Of a stretch of 64,000 bases of DNA, positions 43,751 through 52,634 are shown piece by piece. The position numbers were made by a program, and so were the translations under genes. This DNA comes from JAJRXR01 sp041987545. GTDB lineage: Bacteria > Planctomycetota > Phycisphaerae > Phycisphaerales > UBA1924. The stretch is from contig JBHIWH010000004.1 in NCBI GenBank assembly GCA_041987545.1, positions 1 through 64,000 on the forward strand. The letters are read 5' to 3'. Numbering within the stretch: the stretch's first letter is position 1; every line of letters starts with the position of its first letter. The notes below the pieces were generated by a model. It did no database searches, was not told the DNA's origin, and saw nothing but the letters and a program-made list of their open reading frames with translations.

Positions 43751-44647
43751 ATGGAACTGGTGCTCATCATCCTGCTGGCGGTCGCGCTCGTGTTCGTGGG
43801 CGTGGGCGCCGACAAGCGGCACAAGCGGCTCCGCCGTCGCCTGGCCCGGGCCGAGCGGCGCGAGATGGAGCTTCTGCACGCGATCAAGCCGATGTACGCC
43901 AACCGCGCCCGCCGGCGCCTCGACGACTCGGGCCGCTCGCCCAGGATGTCGGTCGAGTTCCGATCCCAGTTCGGCGAGGACTTGTTCCTTGACGAGCTGT
44001 TCGACGGCCAAGAGGACGGCTTCTTCATCGAGGTGGGCGCGTACGACGGGTACACGTACGCCGTCACGTACGCGCTGGAGAGCGTGGGCTGGTCGGGCCT
44101 TCTGATCGAGCCGGTGCCCTCGCTGCACGCCAAGGCCGAGGCCCGGCGCCCGGGCTCGCGGGTGGTCAACGCCGCCCTGTCCAGGCGGGGCTCGACGGGG
44201 ACGGCGCGGTTTACTCATATCTTGGGCTCGGGCGCCGACGACTACGACGCGTCGAGTTACCTGGACGAGCCGGACGCCCGGGGCTTCTCGAAGCGGCCGC
44301 CGGCCAAGACCAACGTCGAGCACGTCGAGGTCCCGCTGACGACGATGTCCGACCTGCTGGCCGAGCACCAGGGCGCGATCGACCTGGTCGTCATCGATGT
44401 CGAGGGCGGGGAGATGAACCTGCTCGACGGGTTCGATCTGGACCGGTTCCGCCCACGCGTGATCCTGATCGAGGACCACAACCTCGGTCGCGACCCGGCG
44501 ATCCTGAACCACCTGGCGGCCAACGGGTACGAGCACGTCTGCTGGATCTCGTACAACCGGCTGATGATCCACCGGGACGAGGCGGGGCTGCTCGAGCGCG
44601 CCCGCCGCATCGCCCAGCACACGGCCACCGCGAAGACCGCCGGCTAG
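43751..44647 (+). CDS. FkbM-family methyltransferase with N-terminal membrane anchor
   Basis: 298 residues. Residues 1-19 (MELVLIILLAVALVFVGVG) form a membrane anchor. A basic linker (KRHKRLRRRLARAERRE) follows. The FkbM SAM-methyltransferase domain covers about 65-255: SQFGEDLFLDELF, DGFFIEVGAYDGYTYAVT (SAM-binding glycine loop), LLIEPVPSLHAKAEARRP, and IDLVVIDVEGGEMNLLDGFD. Family members usually methylate sugars or polyketide hydroxyls. It lies 48 bases before a GT2 gene, so a glycan-modification pair is likely. Confidence 0.88.
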   Translation: MELVLIILLAVALVFVGVGADKRHKRLRRRLARAERREMELLHAIKPMYANRARRRLDDSGRSPRMSVEFRSQFGEDLFLDELFDGQEDGFFIEVGAYDGYTYAVTYALESVGWSGLLIEPVPSLHAKAEARRPGSRVVNAALSRRGSTGTARFTHILGSGADDYDASSYLDEPDARGFSKRPPAKTNVEHVEVPLTTMSDLLAEHQGAIDLVVIDVEGGEMNLLDGFDLDRFRPRVILIEDHNLGRDPAILNHLAANGYEHVCWISYNRLMIHRDEAGLLERARRIAQHTATAKTAG

Positions 44648-44695
44648 GCGCCTGGGGCCCCGCCCGCGGCCGGCCCCGGCATCTACACTCGCCCG

Positions 44696-45589
44696 ATGCC
44701 CGGCGCCCCGGCCAGCCCGCACGTCATCCTCGTCACGCACACGCCCGAGCGCCTGCGCCGCACGTTCCTCGCCCTGGCCTGCCAGACGACGCCCCCCGAG
44801 TCGATCACGCTCTCGTGCGACGGCGACGACGAGGCGATCCGCGCCGCCGCCCAGGATGCGTGCGACGAGTTCGGCGTCCGCATCACGCTCGTGGCGCGGC
44901 CCCACGCGGGCGTCTCCCGCTCGGCCCAGGTCCGCAACAACGCCGTCCGGGCGCTGCTGGAGCGCGATGCGCCGCGGGACGCGCTGCTGGTCTTCCTCGA
45001 CGCCGACTGCGTGCCCGAGCCGGAGCTGGTCGCCAAGCATCTGGACAAGGGCGGGCGGGGCCTGGTCGTCATCTCGCACCGGTACGAGCTGACCGAGGCC
45101 CAGACCGAGTCGTTCGACGAGGAGGCGCTGCGCCGGGGCGCGTGGCCCGCGAGCCCGACCAACGAGCAGACCGCGGCCCTTGCCCACCGGGCCAGGCGGC
45201 TGCGCCGCCAGGCGCGGATGCGCCGCTGGGGCCTGGCCAAGGCGCACAAGCCCAAACTTCTGTCCGCCAACTTCTCGGTTACGCTCTCCGACTACCTCCG
45301 CGTCAACGGGTTCGACGAGACGTACGAGGGCTGGGGCCAGGAGGACGACGACCTCGGGCGGCGGCTGTACCAGGCGGGCGTGCGACCGGTCATCGCGGTG
45401 GACACCATCACCGCCTTCCACCAGTTCCACCCGACCCGTGCGCCCGGTGACTGGCACGAGAGCCCGAACGCCGACCGCCTGAGCGAGCGGGCGCCCTCGC
45501 GCTGCTACCGCGGCGTCGATCACCCCGCCGACCAGCCGGCGCCGAGCGTCACGCGCCTCGAGCCGCGGACCGCGGCGGCCCCTGCCTGA
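44696..45589 (+). CDS. Family 2 glycosyltransferase
   Basis: 297 residues, soluble. GT-A fold: HVILVTHTPERLRRTFLALACQT, the DxD motif in LLVFLDADCVPEP, and the acceptor-side ED motif in GFDETYEGWGQEDDDLGRRLYQAGV, a galactosyltransferase-like C-terminal signature. The transferred sugar is unknown. It follows the FkbM methyltransferase gene at 43751 in the same direction and may work with it in surface-glycan synthesis. Confidence 0.85.
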   Translation: MPGAPASPHVILVTHTPERLRRTFLALACQTTPPESITLSCDGDDEAIRAAAQDACDEFGVRITLVARPHAGVSRSAQVRNNAVRALLERDAPRDALLVFLDADCVPEPELVAKHLDKGGRGLVVISHRYELTEAQTESFDEEALRRGAWPASPTNEQTAALAHRARRLRRQARMRRWGLAKAHKPKLLSANFSVTLSDYLRVNGFDETYEGWGQEDDDLGRRLYQAGVRPVIAVDTITAFHQFHPTRAPGDWHESPNADRLSERAPSRCYRGVDHPADQPAPSVTRLEPRTAAAPA

Positions 45590-45671
45590 CAACCCCCCGA
45601 GCCCCGCCGCGACGGGGACGGCGACCTCTAGAATCCAACGGCCCGCGTGCGAGCCGTCAGGAGGACACCCC

Positions 45672-47135
45672 ATGTTCATGCGCATGGTCTACGACGAGAG
45701 TCTGGCCCAGGCCGCGTACGTCATCGGCTGCCAGCGCACGGGCGAGGCGATCGTGTTCGATCCCGAGCGAGACGTGGACCGGTACATCGGCCTGGCCGAG
45801 GCCAACAGCCTGAGGCTGGTCGCGGCCGCCGAGACGCACATCCACGCCGACTTCCTCTCCGGCTCGCGCGAGCTGGCCGAGCGCGTCGGCGCCCGGGTCT
45901 ACCTCTCCGACGAGGGCGACGCCGACTGGAAGTACCAGTGGCTGGACGACAAGCGGGGCGGCGGGTCGTACGACCACGTCCTGCTCCGCGACGGCGACAC
46001 GTTCGGCGTCGGCGCGATCGAGTTCCGCGTGCTGCACACGCCCGGGCACACGCCCGAGCACGTCTGCTACCTGGTGACCGACCGGGGCGGGGGCGCCGAC
46101 GAGCCGATCGGGCTGGTCTCGGGGGATTTCCTGTTCGTGGGCGACCTGGGGCGCCCGGACCTGCTGGAGACCGCGGCCGGGCACGCGGGCGCGATGGAGC
46201 CGTCGGCCAAGAGGCTCTACCGCTCTCTCGACGTGCTCGACAGGCTGCCCGAGTACGTCCAGGTCTGGCCCGGGCACGGCTCGGGCAGCGCCTGCGGCAA
46301 GGCCCTGGGCGCCGTCCCGACCTCGACGATCGGCTACGAGAAGCGCTTCAACCCGGCGTTGCGGGCCGCGACCGGCGAGCAGAAGTTCGTGGACTTCATC
46401 CTCTCGGGCCAGCCCGAGCCGCCCCTGTACTTCGCGCGGATGAAGCGGGACAACAAGCTCGGCCCGGGCGTGCTGGGATCCCTCCCGGCGCCGACGCAGA
46501 TCGGGCACATGCAGCTGGCCGAGCTCGACACGCGCAGGGCCGCCGTCGTGGACACGCGCCCGTGGGATCGGTTCCGGACCGGGCACGTCCCGGGTTCGCT
46601 CTCCCTGCCCCTGGGCAAGCCCTTCCCGACCGACGCCGGCTCGCTGCTGAGCGAGGACGAGCCGATCACGCTGATCATCGAGGAGCCGCGGCTCGACGAG
46701 GCCGTCCGTCTGCTGACGCGCATCGGCCTGGACCGGATCGAGTCCTGGGCCGAGCCGGGCGAGCTGGACGCGTTCGCGGGCGCGGGCCACGAGCTGGCCA
46801 CGATCGAGGACCTGTCGCCGCGGGAGGTTCGCGCCAGGATGGACGACCCCGGCGTGCGCGTGCTGGACGTGCGCCGCGCCACCGAGTTCGCCGCCGGTCA
46901 TCTCGAGGACGCGATCAACATCGCGCACACGCGGCTGCCGTCCCGCCTGGACGAGGCGCCCCGGGACTCGGAGCTAGTCGTGCACTGCCTGGGCGGGTGG
47001 CGCAGCGCCCGGGCCGCGTCGTACCTGCAGCGGCTGGGGTACCGGGTCTCGAACCTCGCGGGCGGGTACAACGCCTGGGTCGCCGCGGGCCTCGGCACGA
47101 CGACCGGCGCCGCGACCCCCACGGGCGGCGCCTGA
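45672..47135 (+). CDS. MBL-fold metallohydrolase with rhodanese domains (persulfide-dioxygenase-like)
   Basis: 487 residues. The MBL fold occupies about 1-245: THIHADFLSGSRE (55-67) replaces the usual HxHxDH; H126 in HTPGHTPEHV, D158 in FVGDLGRPDLL and H202 in VWPGHGSGSACGK are the remaining metal ligands, and the family resembles ETHE1-type persulfide dioxygenases. Two rhodanese domains follow; the first (260-360) has no Cys at the active position, and the second has C439 in VVHCLGGWRSA. Thus the protein probably oxidises glutathione persulfide and has a sulfurtransferase tail. Start at ATG 45672. Confidence 0.88.
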   Translation: MFMRMVYDESLAQAAYVIGCQRTGEAIVFDPERDVDRYIGLAEANSLRLVAAAETHIHADFLSGSRELAERVGARVYLSDEGDADWKYQWLDDKRGGGSYDHVLLRDGDTFGVGAIEFRVLHTPGHTPEHVCYLVTDRGGGADEPIGLVSGDFLFVGDLGRPDLLETAAGHAGAMEPSAKRLYRSLDVLDRLPEYVQVWPGHGSGSACGKALGAVPTSTIGYEKRFNPALRAATGEQKFVDFILSGQPEPPLYFARMKRDNKLGPGVLGSLPAPTQIGHMQLAELDTRRAAVVDTRPWDRFRTGHVPGSLSLPLGKPFPTDAGSLLSEDEPITLIIEEPRLDEAVRLLTRIGLDRIESWAEPGELDAFAGAGHELATIEDLSPREVRARMDDPGVRVLDVRRATEFAAGHLEDAINIAHTRLPSRLDEAPRDSELVVHCLGGWRSARAASYLQRLGYRVSNLAGGYNAWVAAGLGTTTGAATPTGGA

Positions 47136-47145
47136 CCGGGCCCGA

Positions 47146-48669
47146 TCAGTAGCACCCGCCCCCGAACGAGGTCATGAACTCCAGGACGTCGGAGAAGTTC
47201 AGCACGCCGATCGGCTCGGCGCAGTCCACGACGTCGCTCATCGACATGAACCCGTCGAGGAACGCAAGCACGTCGGAGAAGTTGAGCACGCCGATGGGCT
47301 CGGCCAGGTCCGAGCAGCAGGGCGGCGTGATCTTCGAGTCGAAGGCGTCCACGCCGCCCGAGTAGTTCATGTCGAACGCGGAGAAGAGCAGCCCGAACGA
47401 GGGGATGCCCACCGCACCGTTCTGCGTGCCGTCCGAGTCCAGGACCGGGTCGCCGTCGAGATCCTCGATCTCGCACCCGACCAGCTCGTGATCGGCGTAG
47501 TCGGAGGCGCCGTCGCCGTTGAAATCGCCGAAGGCCTCGCCGAATCCCGTGTCGGTCCAGGCGAACGTCGCGACAGGCTCGGGGACGTCGTAGGCAGTCC
47601 CGAACAGCGCCGTCACGCGCCACTCGCCGGGGTCGTTGAAGTTGGGGGGCGCCTGGTTTTTCCAGCCATCGACCAGGACCAGCAGCTCCTGCTCCTCGAG
47701 CGCGTCGGCCAGAATCGCGACGAAGTTCAGCTCACGCAGCGCCTCCTGCAGCGCGTAGTGATCGCCGCCCCCGAAGCTGCTGCCGATGAACTGCTGCGGC
47801 TCGCCCGTGAGCATCGCCGCCCCGCGCATGCTGATCGGGTAGATCAGTTCGACCAGCGTGACGTTCTGCTCGTCGTCGTGCGTGAATCGGAGATCGACGG
47901 GCGGGTCGTAGTGCCCCTTCATCGAGGGGCCGTCCTCGAACTGCGTGCCCCCGAAGCACGCGTAGTCCTCGACGGCGAGCATCAGCTGGAAAAACCGGCC
48001 CCGGACGGTCATCCGCTCGCCCGCCTGCATCTGGCCGTCGCCGTCGCCGCACTCGCTCACGAGCACCGTGTCGTAGCACCCGCACATCGCCAGCGCGAAG
48101 TCGGCGCCAGACCGCTCGTAGTACGGCCCGTCGAAGAAGTCGTCGTCCGTCTCGCCCTGGCGGAGCACGGCCCGGTCACTCGGGAACCCAACGGGCGTCC
48201 GCCCGAACCGGCCGACGTTCGCGAGGTACCGCGTCAGCGCGATCGGGTGGAACTCGCCGCCCGAGTTCGGGTTGTCGTCCACGTCGATCTCGAGGAACCC
48301 GAACACCGGGCTCGGCCCGAACCGGAACGGATCGTGGGGCAGCCCGCCCGGCCCGTCCAGGTCCAGGACGCCCGGCGGATTGATCAGCCCCGCGAATGTC
48401 AGCGCGATCCTGAGGACATCCGGCGTGCTCGACGGATCGACCTCGCCCTCGTACGGGTCGCACTCGTCCGGCTCCCAACCCGAGAGCCGCGCGGAGATCA
48501 GGTCGGGCATGGTGGCGCCGGGCTTGAGCGCGCCGTCGGCGCCCGGGTCGGTTCGGCGGACGAGCACGTCGCCCCTGGGATCGGTCCAGAGGGTCTCCCC
48601 GCCCCGCGCGGACGGGGAGCCGAGAGCCGCGCCGACGAGGGCGGCGATGAACGCGATGCCACCCCTCAT
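47146..48669 (-). CDS. Exported protein with tandem GC-type dockerin-like C-terminus
   Basis: 507 residues. Signal peptide about 1-23. The main domain is beta-rich, with a PPTD-like start (TLWTDPRGDVLVRRTDPG) and FLEIDVDDNPNSGGEFHP; it does not match a family I recognise. The C-terminal ~100 residues have a calcium-binding-like DMNYSGGVDAFDSKI unit and two AEPIGVLNFSDVLxF repeats, ending FGGGCY. Its ATG overlaps the TGA of the upstream NtrC-type regulator by 4 bases (ATGA), so translation is coupled. It is the third gene of a kinase-regulator-exported protein train. Confidence 0.82.
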   Translation of the reverse strand: MRGGIAFIAALVGAALGSPSARGGETLWTDPRGDVLVRRTDPGADGALKPGATMPDLISARLSGWEPDECDPYEGEVDPSSTPDVLRIALTFAGLINPPGVLDLDGPGGLPHDPFRFGPSPVFGFLEIDVDDNPNSGGEFHPIALTRYLANVGRFGRTPVGFPSDRAVLRQGETDDDFFDGPYYERSGADFALAMCGCYDTVLVSECGDGDGQMQAGERMTVRGRFFQLMLAVEDYACFGGTQFEDGPSMKGHYDPPVDLRFTHDDEQNVTLVELIYPISMRGAAMLTGEPQQFIGSSFGGGDHYALQEALRELNFVAILADALEEQELLVLVDGWKNQAPPNFNDPGEWRVTALFGTAYDVPEPVATFAWTDTGFGEAFGDFNGDGASDYADHELVGCEIEDLDGDPVLDSDGTQNGAVGIPSFGLLFSAFDMNYSGGVDAFDSKITPPCCSDLAEPIGVLNFSDVLAFLDGFMSMSDVVDCAEPIGVLNFSDVLEFMTSFGGGCY

Positions 48670-50135
48670 CTCTCCGCCATCTCCCGGATCTTCTCTTCCA
48701 GCCCGTACCGCTCCACCCGGTACCGGAAGCTGCTCCGCTGCATCCCGATCAGCCTGGCCGCCTTGGACACGTTGCCGCGGCTGGCCTCCAGGGCCTGCAC
48801 CATGAGTTCCCGTTCGACGTCCTCGGCCCGGTGGATGCCGTGCTCGAAGTCGAAATGAAGCGCCCCGTTGCCGCCCGTCGCGATCGGCCGCGCCGTGCCC
48901 GCGGCCCCCCGCAGCGACAGGTCGCCGGGCCTCACGCTCTCGCCCTCGCACAGCATCGCCGCACGCTGCATCGCGTTGATCAGCTCCCGGACGTTGCCGG
49001 GCCAGGCGTGGGTGCGGATCGCCCGCTCGGCCTCGGGCGAGAGCTCGATCTCGCCAAGGCCGTACTCGCGCCGGAACCGCGCGAGCATCTCCCCGGCGAT
49101 CAGCAGCGCGTCGCCCCCCCGCTCCCGGAGGGGCGGGACCTCGACGGTGAACGCGTTGAGCCGGTAGAGCAGGTCCGAGCGGAACTCGCCCTCGCCGGCC
49201 TCGGTCTCCAGGTCGTGGTTGGTCGCGGCGATCACGCGGCATCGGGCCGAGCGCTCCCGCGTCCCGCCCACGCGCCGGAACCGGCCGTGCTCCAGGAAGA
49301 GCAGGATCTTGGCCTGCATCTCGAGGGGCATGTCCCCGATCTCGTCGAGGAAGAGCGTGCCGCCGTCGGCCATCTCGACCAGGCCCTCGCGGGCGGTCCG
49401 CGCGTCGGTGAACGCGCCCTTCTCGTGCCCGAACAGCTCGGACTCGACGAGCGTCGCGGGCAGGGACGAGCAGTTGACGTGGACGAACGGCTCCTTCTCC
49501 GGGTCCTCGCACGCGGCCCGGTGGATGTGCCGCGCCAGCACGCCCTTGCCCGAGCCGGTCTCGCCGACGAGCAACACGGTCGGCAGCGACGAACCGCCGC
49601 CGACCGTGTTGCCGCCGTCGCCCCCGCTCTCCTCCAGCGTGGGCGTCGGGAGACGCGCGACGCGCTCCGCGAGTTCCAGGGTCTTGGTCCAGACGCCGCT
49701 CTCTCCAAGCGGGCGGTCGAGCGCTTTGGACGCGCTGGCCTGCCGCTCGAGCAGCCGCAGGCGCCGTTTCATGGCCCGCTGCTCGAGCATCCGGTCGGCG
49801 AGGATGACCAGTTCCTCCAGGCTGACCGGCTTCTGGAGGTAGTCGTCGGCGCCGAGCTTCATCGCCTGCACGGCGCTCTCGATCGTGCCGTAGGCCGTCA
49901 TGACGACGATCGCCCCGTCGAACCCGTCGCCCCGGAGTCGCTCGACGACGGTGGTCCCGTCGCCGTCGGGCAGGTGGAGGTCGGTCAGGACCAGGTCGAA
50001 GGCGAGCCGCTGGGCGGCGTCCAGGCCGTCGCCCAGCGTGCCCGCCTCCTCGACCTCGTGGCCGCGCTTCGACAGCGCCTTGCACACGGAGAACCTGATG
50101 TTCTCCTCATCCTCGATGACCAGAATCTTGGCCAT
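48666..50135 (-). CDS. NtrC-family sigma-54-dependent response regulator
   Basis: 489 residues. Receiver domain with acceptor D52 (VLTDLHLPDG) and K102 (QKPVSLEELV). AAA+ domain: Walker A GETGSGKG at 191-198, the sigma-54 contact loop at 240-245 is GAFTDA instead of GAFTGA, Walker B TLFLDEIGDMP near 260-270. C-terminal Fis-type helix-turn-helix (SRGNVSKAARLIGMQRSSFRYRV). An insertion of ~20 residues (TLEESGGDGGNTVGGGSS) lies just before the Walker A strand. The stop overlaps the next ATG, and the start overlaps the histidine kinase gene by 29 bases. Confidence 0.93.
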   Translation of the reverse strand: MAKILVIEDEENIRFSVCKALSKRGHEVEEAGTLGDGLDAAQRLAFDLVLTDLHLPDGDGTTVVERLRGDGFDGAIVVMTAYGTIESAVQAMKLGADDYLQKPVSLEELVILADRMLEQRAMKRRLRLLERQASASKALDRPLGESGVWTKTLELAERVARLPTPTLEESGGDGGNTVGGGSSLPTVLLVGETGSGKGVLARHIHRAACEDPEKEPFVHVNCSSLPATLVESELFGHEKGAFTDARTAREGLVEMADGGTLFLDEIGDMPLEMQAKILLFLEHGRFRRVGGTRERSARCRVIAATNHDLETEAGEGEFRSDLLYRLNAFTVEVPPLRERGGDALLIAGEMLARFRREYGLGEIELSPEAERAIRTHAWPGNVRELINAMQRAAMLCEGESVRPGDLSLRGAAGTARPIATGGNGALHFDFEHGIHRAEDVERELMVQALEASRGNVSKAARLIGMQRSSFRYRVERYGLEEKIREMAER

Positions 50136-51639
50136 TGACGTCGGATCCTTGGCCAGTATGAGCCACTACCCACCCGGCGTCGAGAGGCAAATCGACCACG
50201 AACTCGGCCCCGCCAGGCCCCTGGGGCGGCCCCGGGCGGTTCGCCACCCGGATCTCGCCGCCGTGCTGCCTGGCGACCCGCTGAGCTAGGGCAAGTCCGA
50301 TGCCAGTCCCGCCCGCCTTCGTCGTGTAGTACGGGCGGAAGATCCGCTCGGCCTCCCCCTCGCCCACGCCCGGGCCCTGATCGGCCACCCGGACGGACCA
50401 GCGGCCCCCCGCCTCGTCCGAGAACACCCCCACCCCGACCCGCCCGCCCTGGTCCGTCGCCTCGATCGCGTTGGCGATCAGGGCGACCAGGGCGTGCTCG
50501 AGGTGGCGCCGATCGAACACCGCCGACCCGGGCGCCCGGGAATCGTCCAGCTCGATCGAGACCCCTTTGCCCTCGGCCGTCGCCTGCTGGGCGTCCACGA
50601 CGTCGCGGAGCCACCGCCGGGGCTCGCACGCCGAGGGCTCGAGTTCGAGGGGCGCCGAGGCCCGCAGCATGTCCTGGAGCCAGACCTCGAAGCGGTCCAC
50701 GGTGGACACGATCCGGGTCTGGGCCTCGCGGATGTCCGAGCCCTCGTCCGCCTCCTGCCGCGAGACCTCCGCCAGCGACCGGATCCCGGCCAGGGGCGAG
50801 CGGAGGTTGTGCACGATCCGCCTGGCCATCTCCCCCACCGCCGCCAGGCGCTCGCGCTCGACGCGCTCGCGCTGCATCGATGTGATCGTCTCGGCCATGA
50901 CGTTGAACTCGGCGCCGAGCGTCGAGAGCTCGTCCCGCCCGGTCACGTTCACCCGGTGCGACAGGTCGCCCGACGCGTACCGCAACGCCGCGGCCCGGAG
51001 CCGGTCCACCGGCCGCAGCACCCACCGCCGCACGAACAGCACGCCCAGCGCCACGCACACCAGCGTGATGAGCACGGAGATCCCGAGCACGAACAGCACG
51101 CTCCGCCGCAGGTCCTCGCCGAAGTCCACGGCGAGGGCCGCGTCGGTGATGATCCGCCCCTGCACGCGGTCGATGAGCTCGAGCATGCGGACGACCTGGG
51201 AGCCCAGCTCGTCGCCGACGCTCGTGTTCCCGCCGAACCAGTCGTCGCCGAGATCCCTGATCCGGCCCATGCGCTCGCGGAGATTGCGGGTGGTGCTGAC
51301 GCCCGAGCGGAGCTGGAAGGTCGGGAGGGCCTCGAGCGCCTCGAACCTCGCCTCGACCTCGTCGCAGGCCTGGTCGAACGCCGCCCTGGCCTCGGGATTC
51401 GCCGTCTCGGGCATGACCCGCGCCCCGCCCGCGCCGCGGAGCAGACCGATCGCCTCGGCCTGGCGTTCGACGCCGGAGCGCGCCTCGCGGAGCCCGTCGA
51501 GCACGGTCTGCATCGAGTTGAGGGGCCAGGTCAGCTCGCGCTCGAGCGATCGGATCGCCCACCACGCCGTCCCGACGTTGGCGCCGACCGCCAGCCCGAG
51601 AAACCCCATCAGGCAAAGGAACTTGAACTGCAGTTTCAT
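50107..51639 (-). CDS. Membrane sensor histidine kinase
   Basis: 510 residues. A first membrane helix at about 7-28 and a second at about 180-203 enclose a ~150-residue periplasmic sensor. HAMP follows (RPVDRLRAAALRYASGDLSHRV). H-box with H277 in RRIVHNLRSPLAG, N-box IANAIEATDQGG, then DQGPGVGEGEAERIFRPYYTTKAGGTGIGLAL for ATP binding. The C-terminal ~25 residues overlap the response regulator gene. It is the expected partner of the NtrC-type regulator. The signal sensed is unknown. Confidence 0.93.
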   Translation of the reverse strand: MKLQFKFLCLMGFLGLAVGANVGTAWWAIRSLERELTWPLNSMQTVLDGLREARSGVERQAEAIGLLRGAGGARVMPETANPEARAAFDQACDEVEARFEALEALPTFQLRSGVSTTRNLRERMGRIRDLGDDWFGGNTSVGDELGSQVVRMLELIDRVQGRIITDAALAVDFGEDLRRSVLFVLGISVLITLVCVALGVLFVRRWVLRPVDRLRAAALRYASGDLSHRVNVTGRDELSTLGAEFNVMAETITSMQRERVERERLAAVGEMARRIVHNLRSPLAGIRSLAEVSRQEADEGSDIREAQTRIVSTVDRFEVWLQDMLRASAPLELEPSACEPRRWLRDVVDAQQATAEGKGVSIELDDSRAPGSAVFDRRHLEHALVALIANAIEATDQGGRVGVGVFSDEAGGRWSVRVADQGPGVGEGEAERIFRPYYTTKAGGTGIGLALAQRVARQHGGEIRVANRPGPPQGPGGAEFVVDLPLDAGWVVAHTGQGSDVNGQDSGHRG

Positions 51640-51667
51640 TCGATCGTCAGGCTACGGCGTCCGTCGC

Positions 51668-52456
51668 TCACCGTCTGGGCTGGTAGTCCCAACGCCAGAC
51701 TGATTCGCCCGCCGGATCCTCCGACGACAGAACATGCCCGCCCACGAACGCGACGTTGACCTGCCCGTTGTGCCTCGCGGAGGGGAACCAGAAGCCCCCG
51801 CCCGAGTAGGGCCCGTCGGGCGTCGTCGCCGGCGCGGTGTACAGCGCGCTCGCGTGCGCCGATCTCGCCGCCGCCCCGTCCACGTCCAGCGCCAGGGGCA
51901 CGTCCCCCTCGTCCGCGACCCGCTCGGTCAGGGTGACGGGAACCAGCCGCGGCGTGCCGATGAGCGGGTGGGTGTACTCGACCTTGTGCAGCCGCATGTT
52001 GAAGGCGAAGGAGATGTTCTCTGGGGGCGCGACGGCGCCGCCGGAGCAGGGCGCGTTCGGGCGCAGCTGCAGGGGCCCCCTGATCTCGGGGCACCGCATC
52101 GGGTCGTTGCCCAGCGCGTCGGGGATGGTGTGCGTTTCGCCCTCGCCGTAGCGCCAGAACTCGTCGACGCCGTACTGGCTCTCCTGGAACGTCTCGATGG
52201 TGAACCGGTCGCCGGCGAGGCGGTCGTCGTGCCCCCGGTCGCCGTGGAGGGCGGGGTCGGCGTAGACGGAGAAGTCGAACGCGGTCGCCCGCAGGGACAT
52301 CTGGCACTTGAACCCGCGTGCCGAGCCGAGGGTGGAGCCCAGGGCGGGCAGCAGGATCGCGATGAGCAGGGCCACGATGCCGATCGAAACGATCAACTCG
52401 ACGAGGGTGAACCCCCGCCCGGACCCACGAAGATGTGCCGCCTGCTGTCTCATCAT
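51668..52456 (-). CDS. Pseudopilin-like protein
   Basis: 262 residues from ATG 52456. Leader RGSGRG/FTLVELIVSIGIVALLIAILLPALG carries the Gly/Phe cleavage site after ~14 residues. The following domain is smaller than in other window pseudopilins and ends VAFVGGHVLSSEDPAGESVWRWD. It is 28 bases upstream of the histidine kinase gene in the same orientation, so they may be transcribed together. AT-richer DNA just upstream (52485-52500) may hold a promoter. Confidence 0.82.
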   Translation of the reverse strand: MMRQQAAHLRGSGRGFTLVELIVSIGIVALLIAILLPALGSTLGSARGFKCQMSLRATAFDFSVYADPALHGDRGHDDRLAGDRFTIETFQESQYGVDEFWRYGEGETHTIPDALGNDPMRCPEIRGPLQLRPNAPCSGGAVAPPENISFAFNMRLHKVEYTHPLIGTPRLVPVTLTERVADEGDVPLALDVDGAAARSAHASALYTAPATTPDGPYSGGGFWFPSARHNGQVNVAFVGGHVLSSEDPAGESVWRWDYQPRR

Positions 52457-52591
52457 CTCGCCGCGAGTGCGGCTCCGTGACCGATGCCAATAATATCCGC
52501 CAGGGGGGGCCAGGCGGATCGCCCAGTTCCACATCGAGCGCCGAATTCGCCCTCCAGAGCCGGTCAGGCCACAGTATTGGCCGCCCGGGCC

Positions 52592-52634
52592 CAAAAACAG
52601 CGAAGGCCGGCTCCGTCCGAACCGGCCCTCGCGA
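52592..52634 (-). terminator. Minus-strand rho-independent terminator without an assigned gene
   Basis: Read on the minus strand, GCGAGGGCCGG and CCGGCCTTCGC form an 11-bp stem with one G-T wobble, a 10-12 base loop, then TGTTTTTG. It lies upstream of the pseudopilin at 52456, so it must end something transcribed from the right, where no convincing gene is seen. Confidence 0.65.

Noticed and set aside
42434..45685. A 1083-codon minus-strand ORF
   Set aside because: A shadow of the peptidase, FkbM and GT2 genes, typical of GC-rich DNA. It has no domain and no signal.
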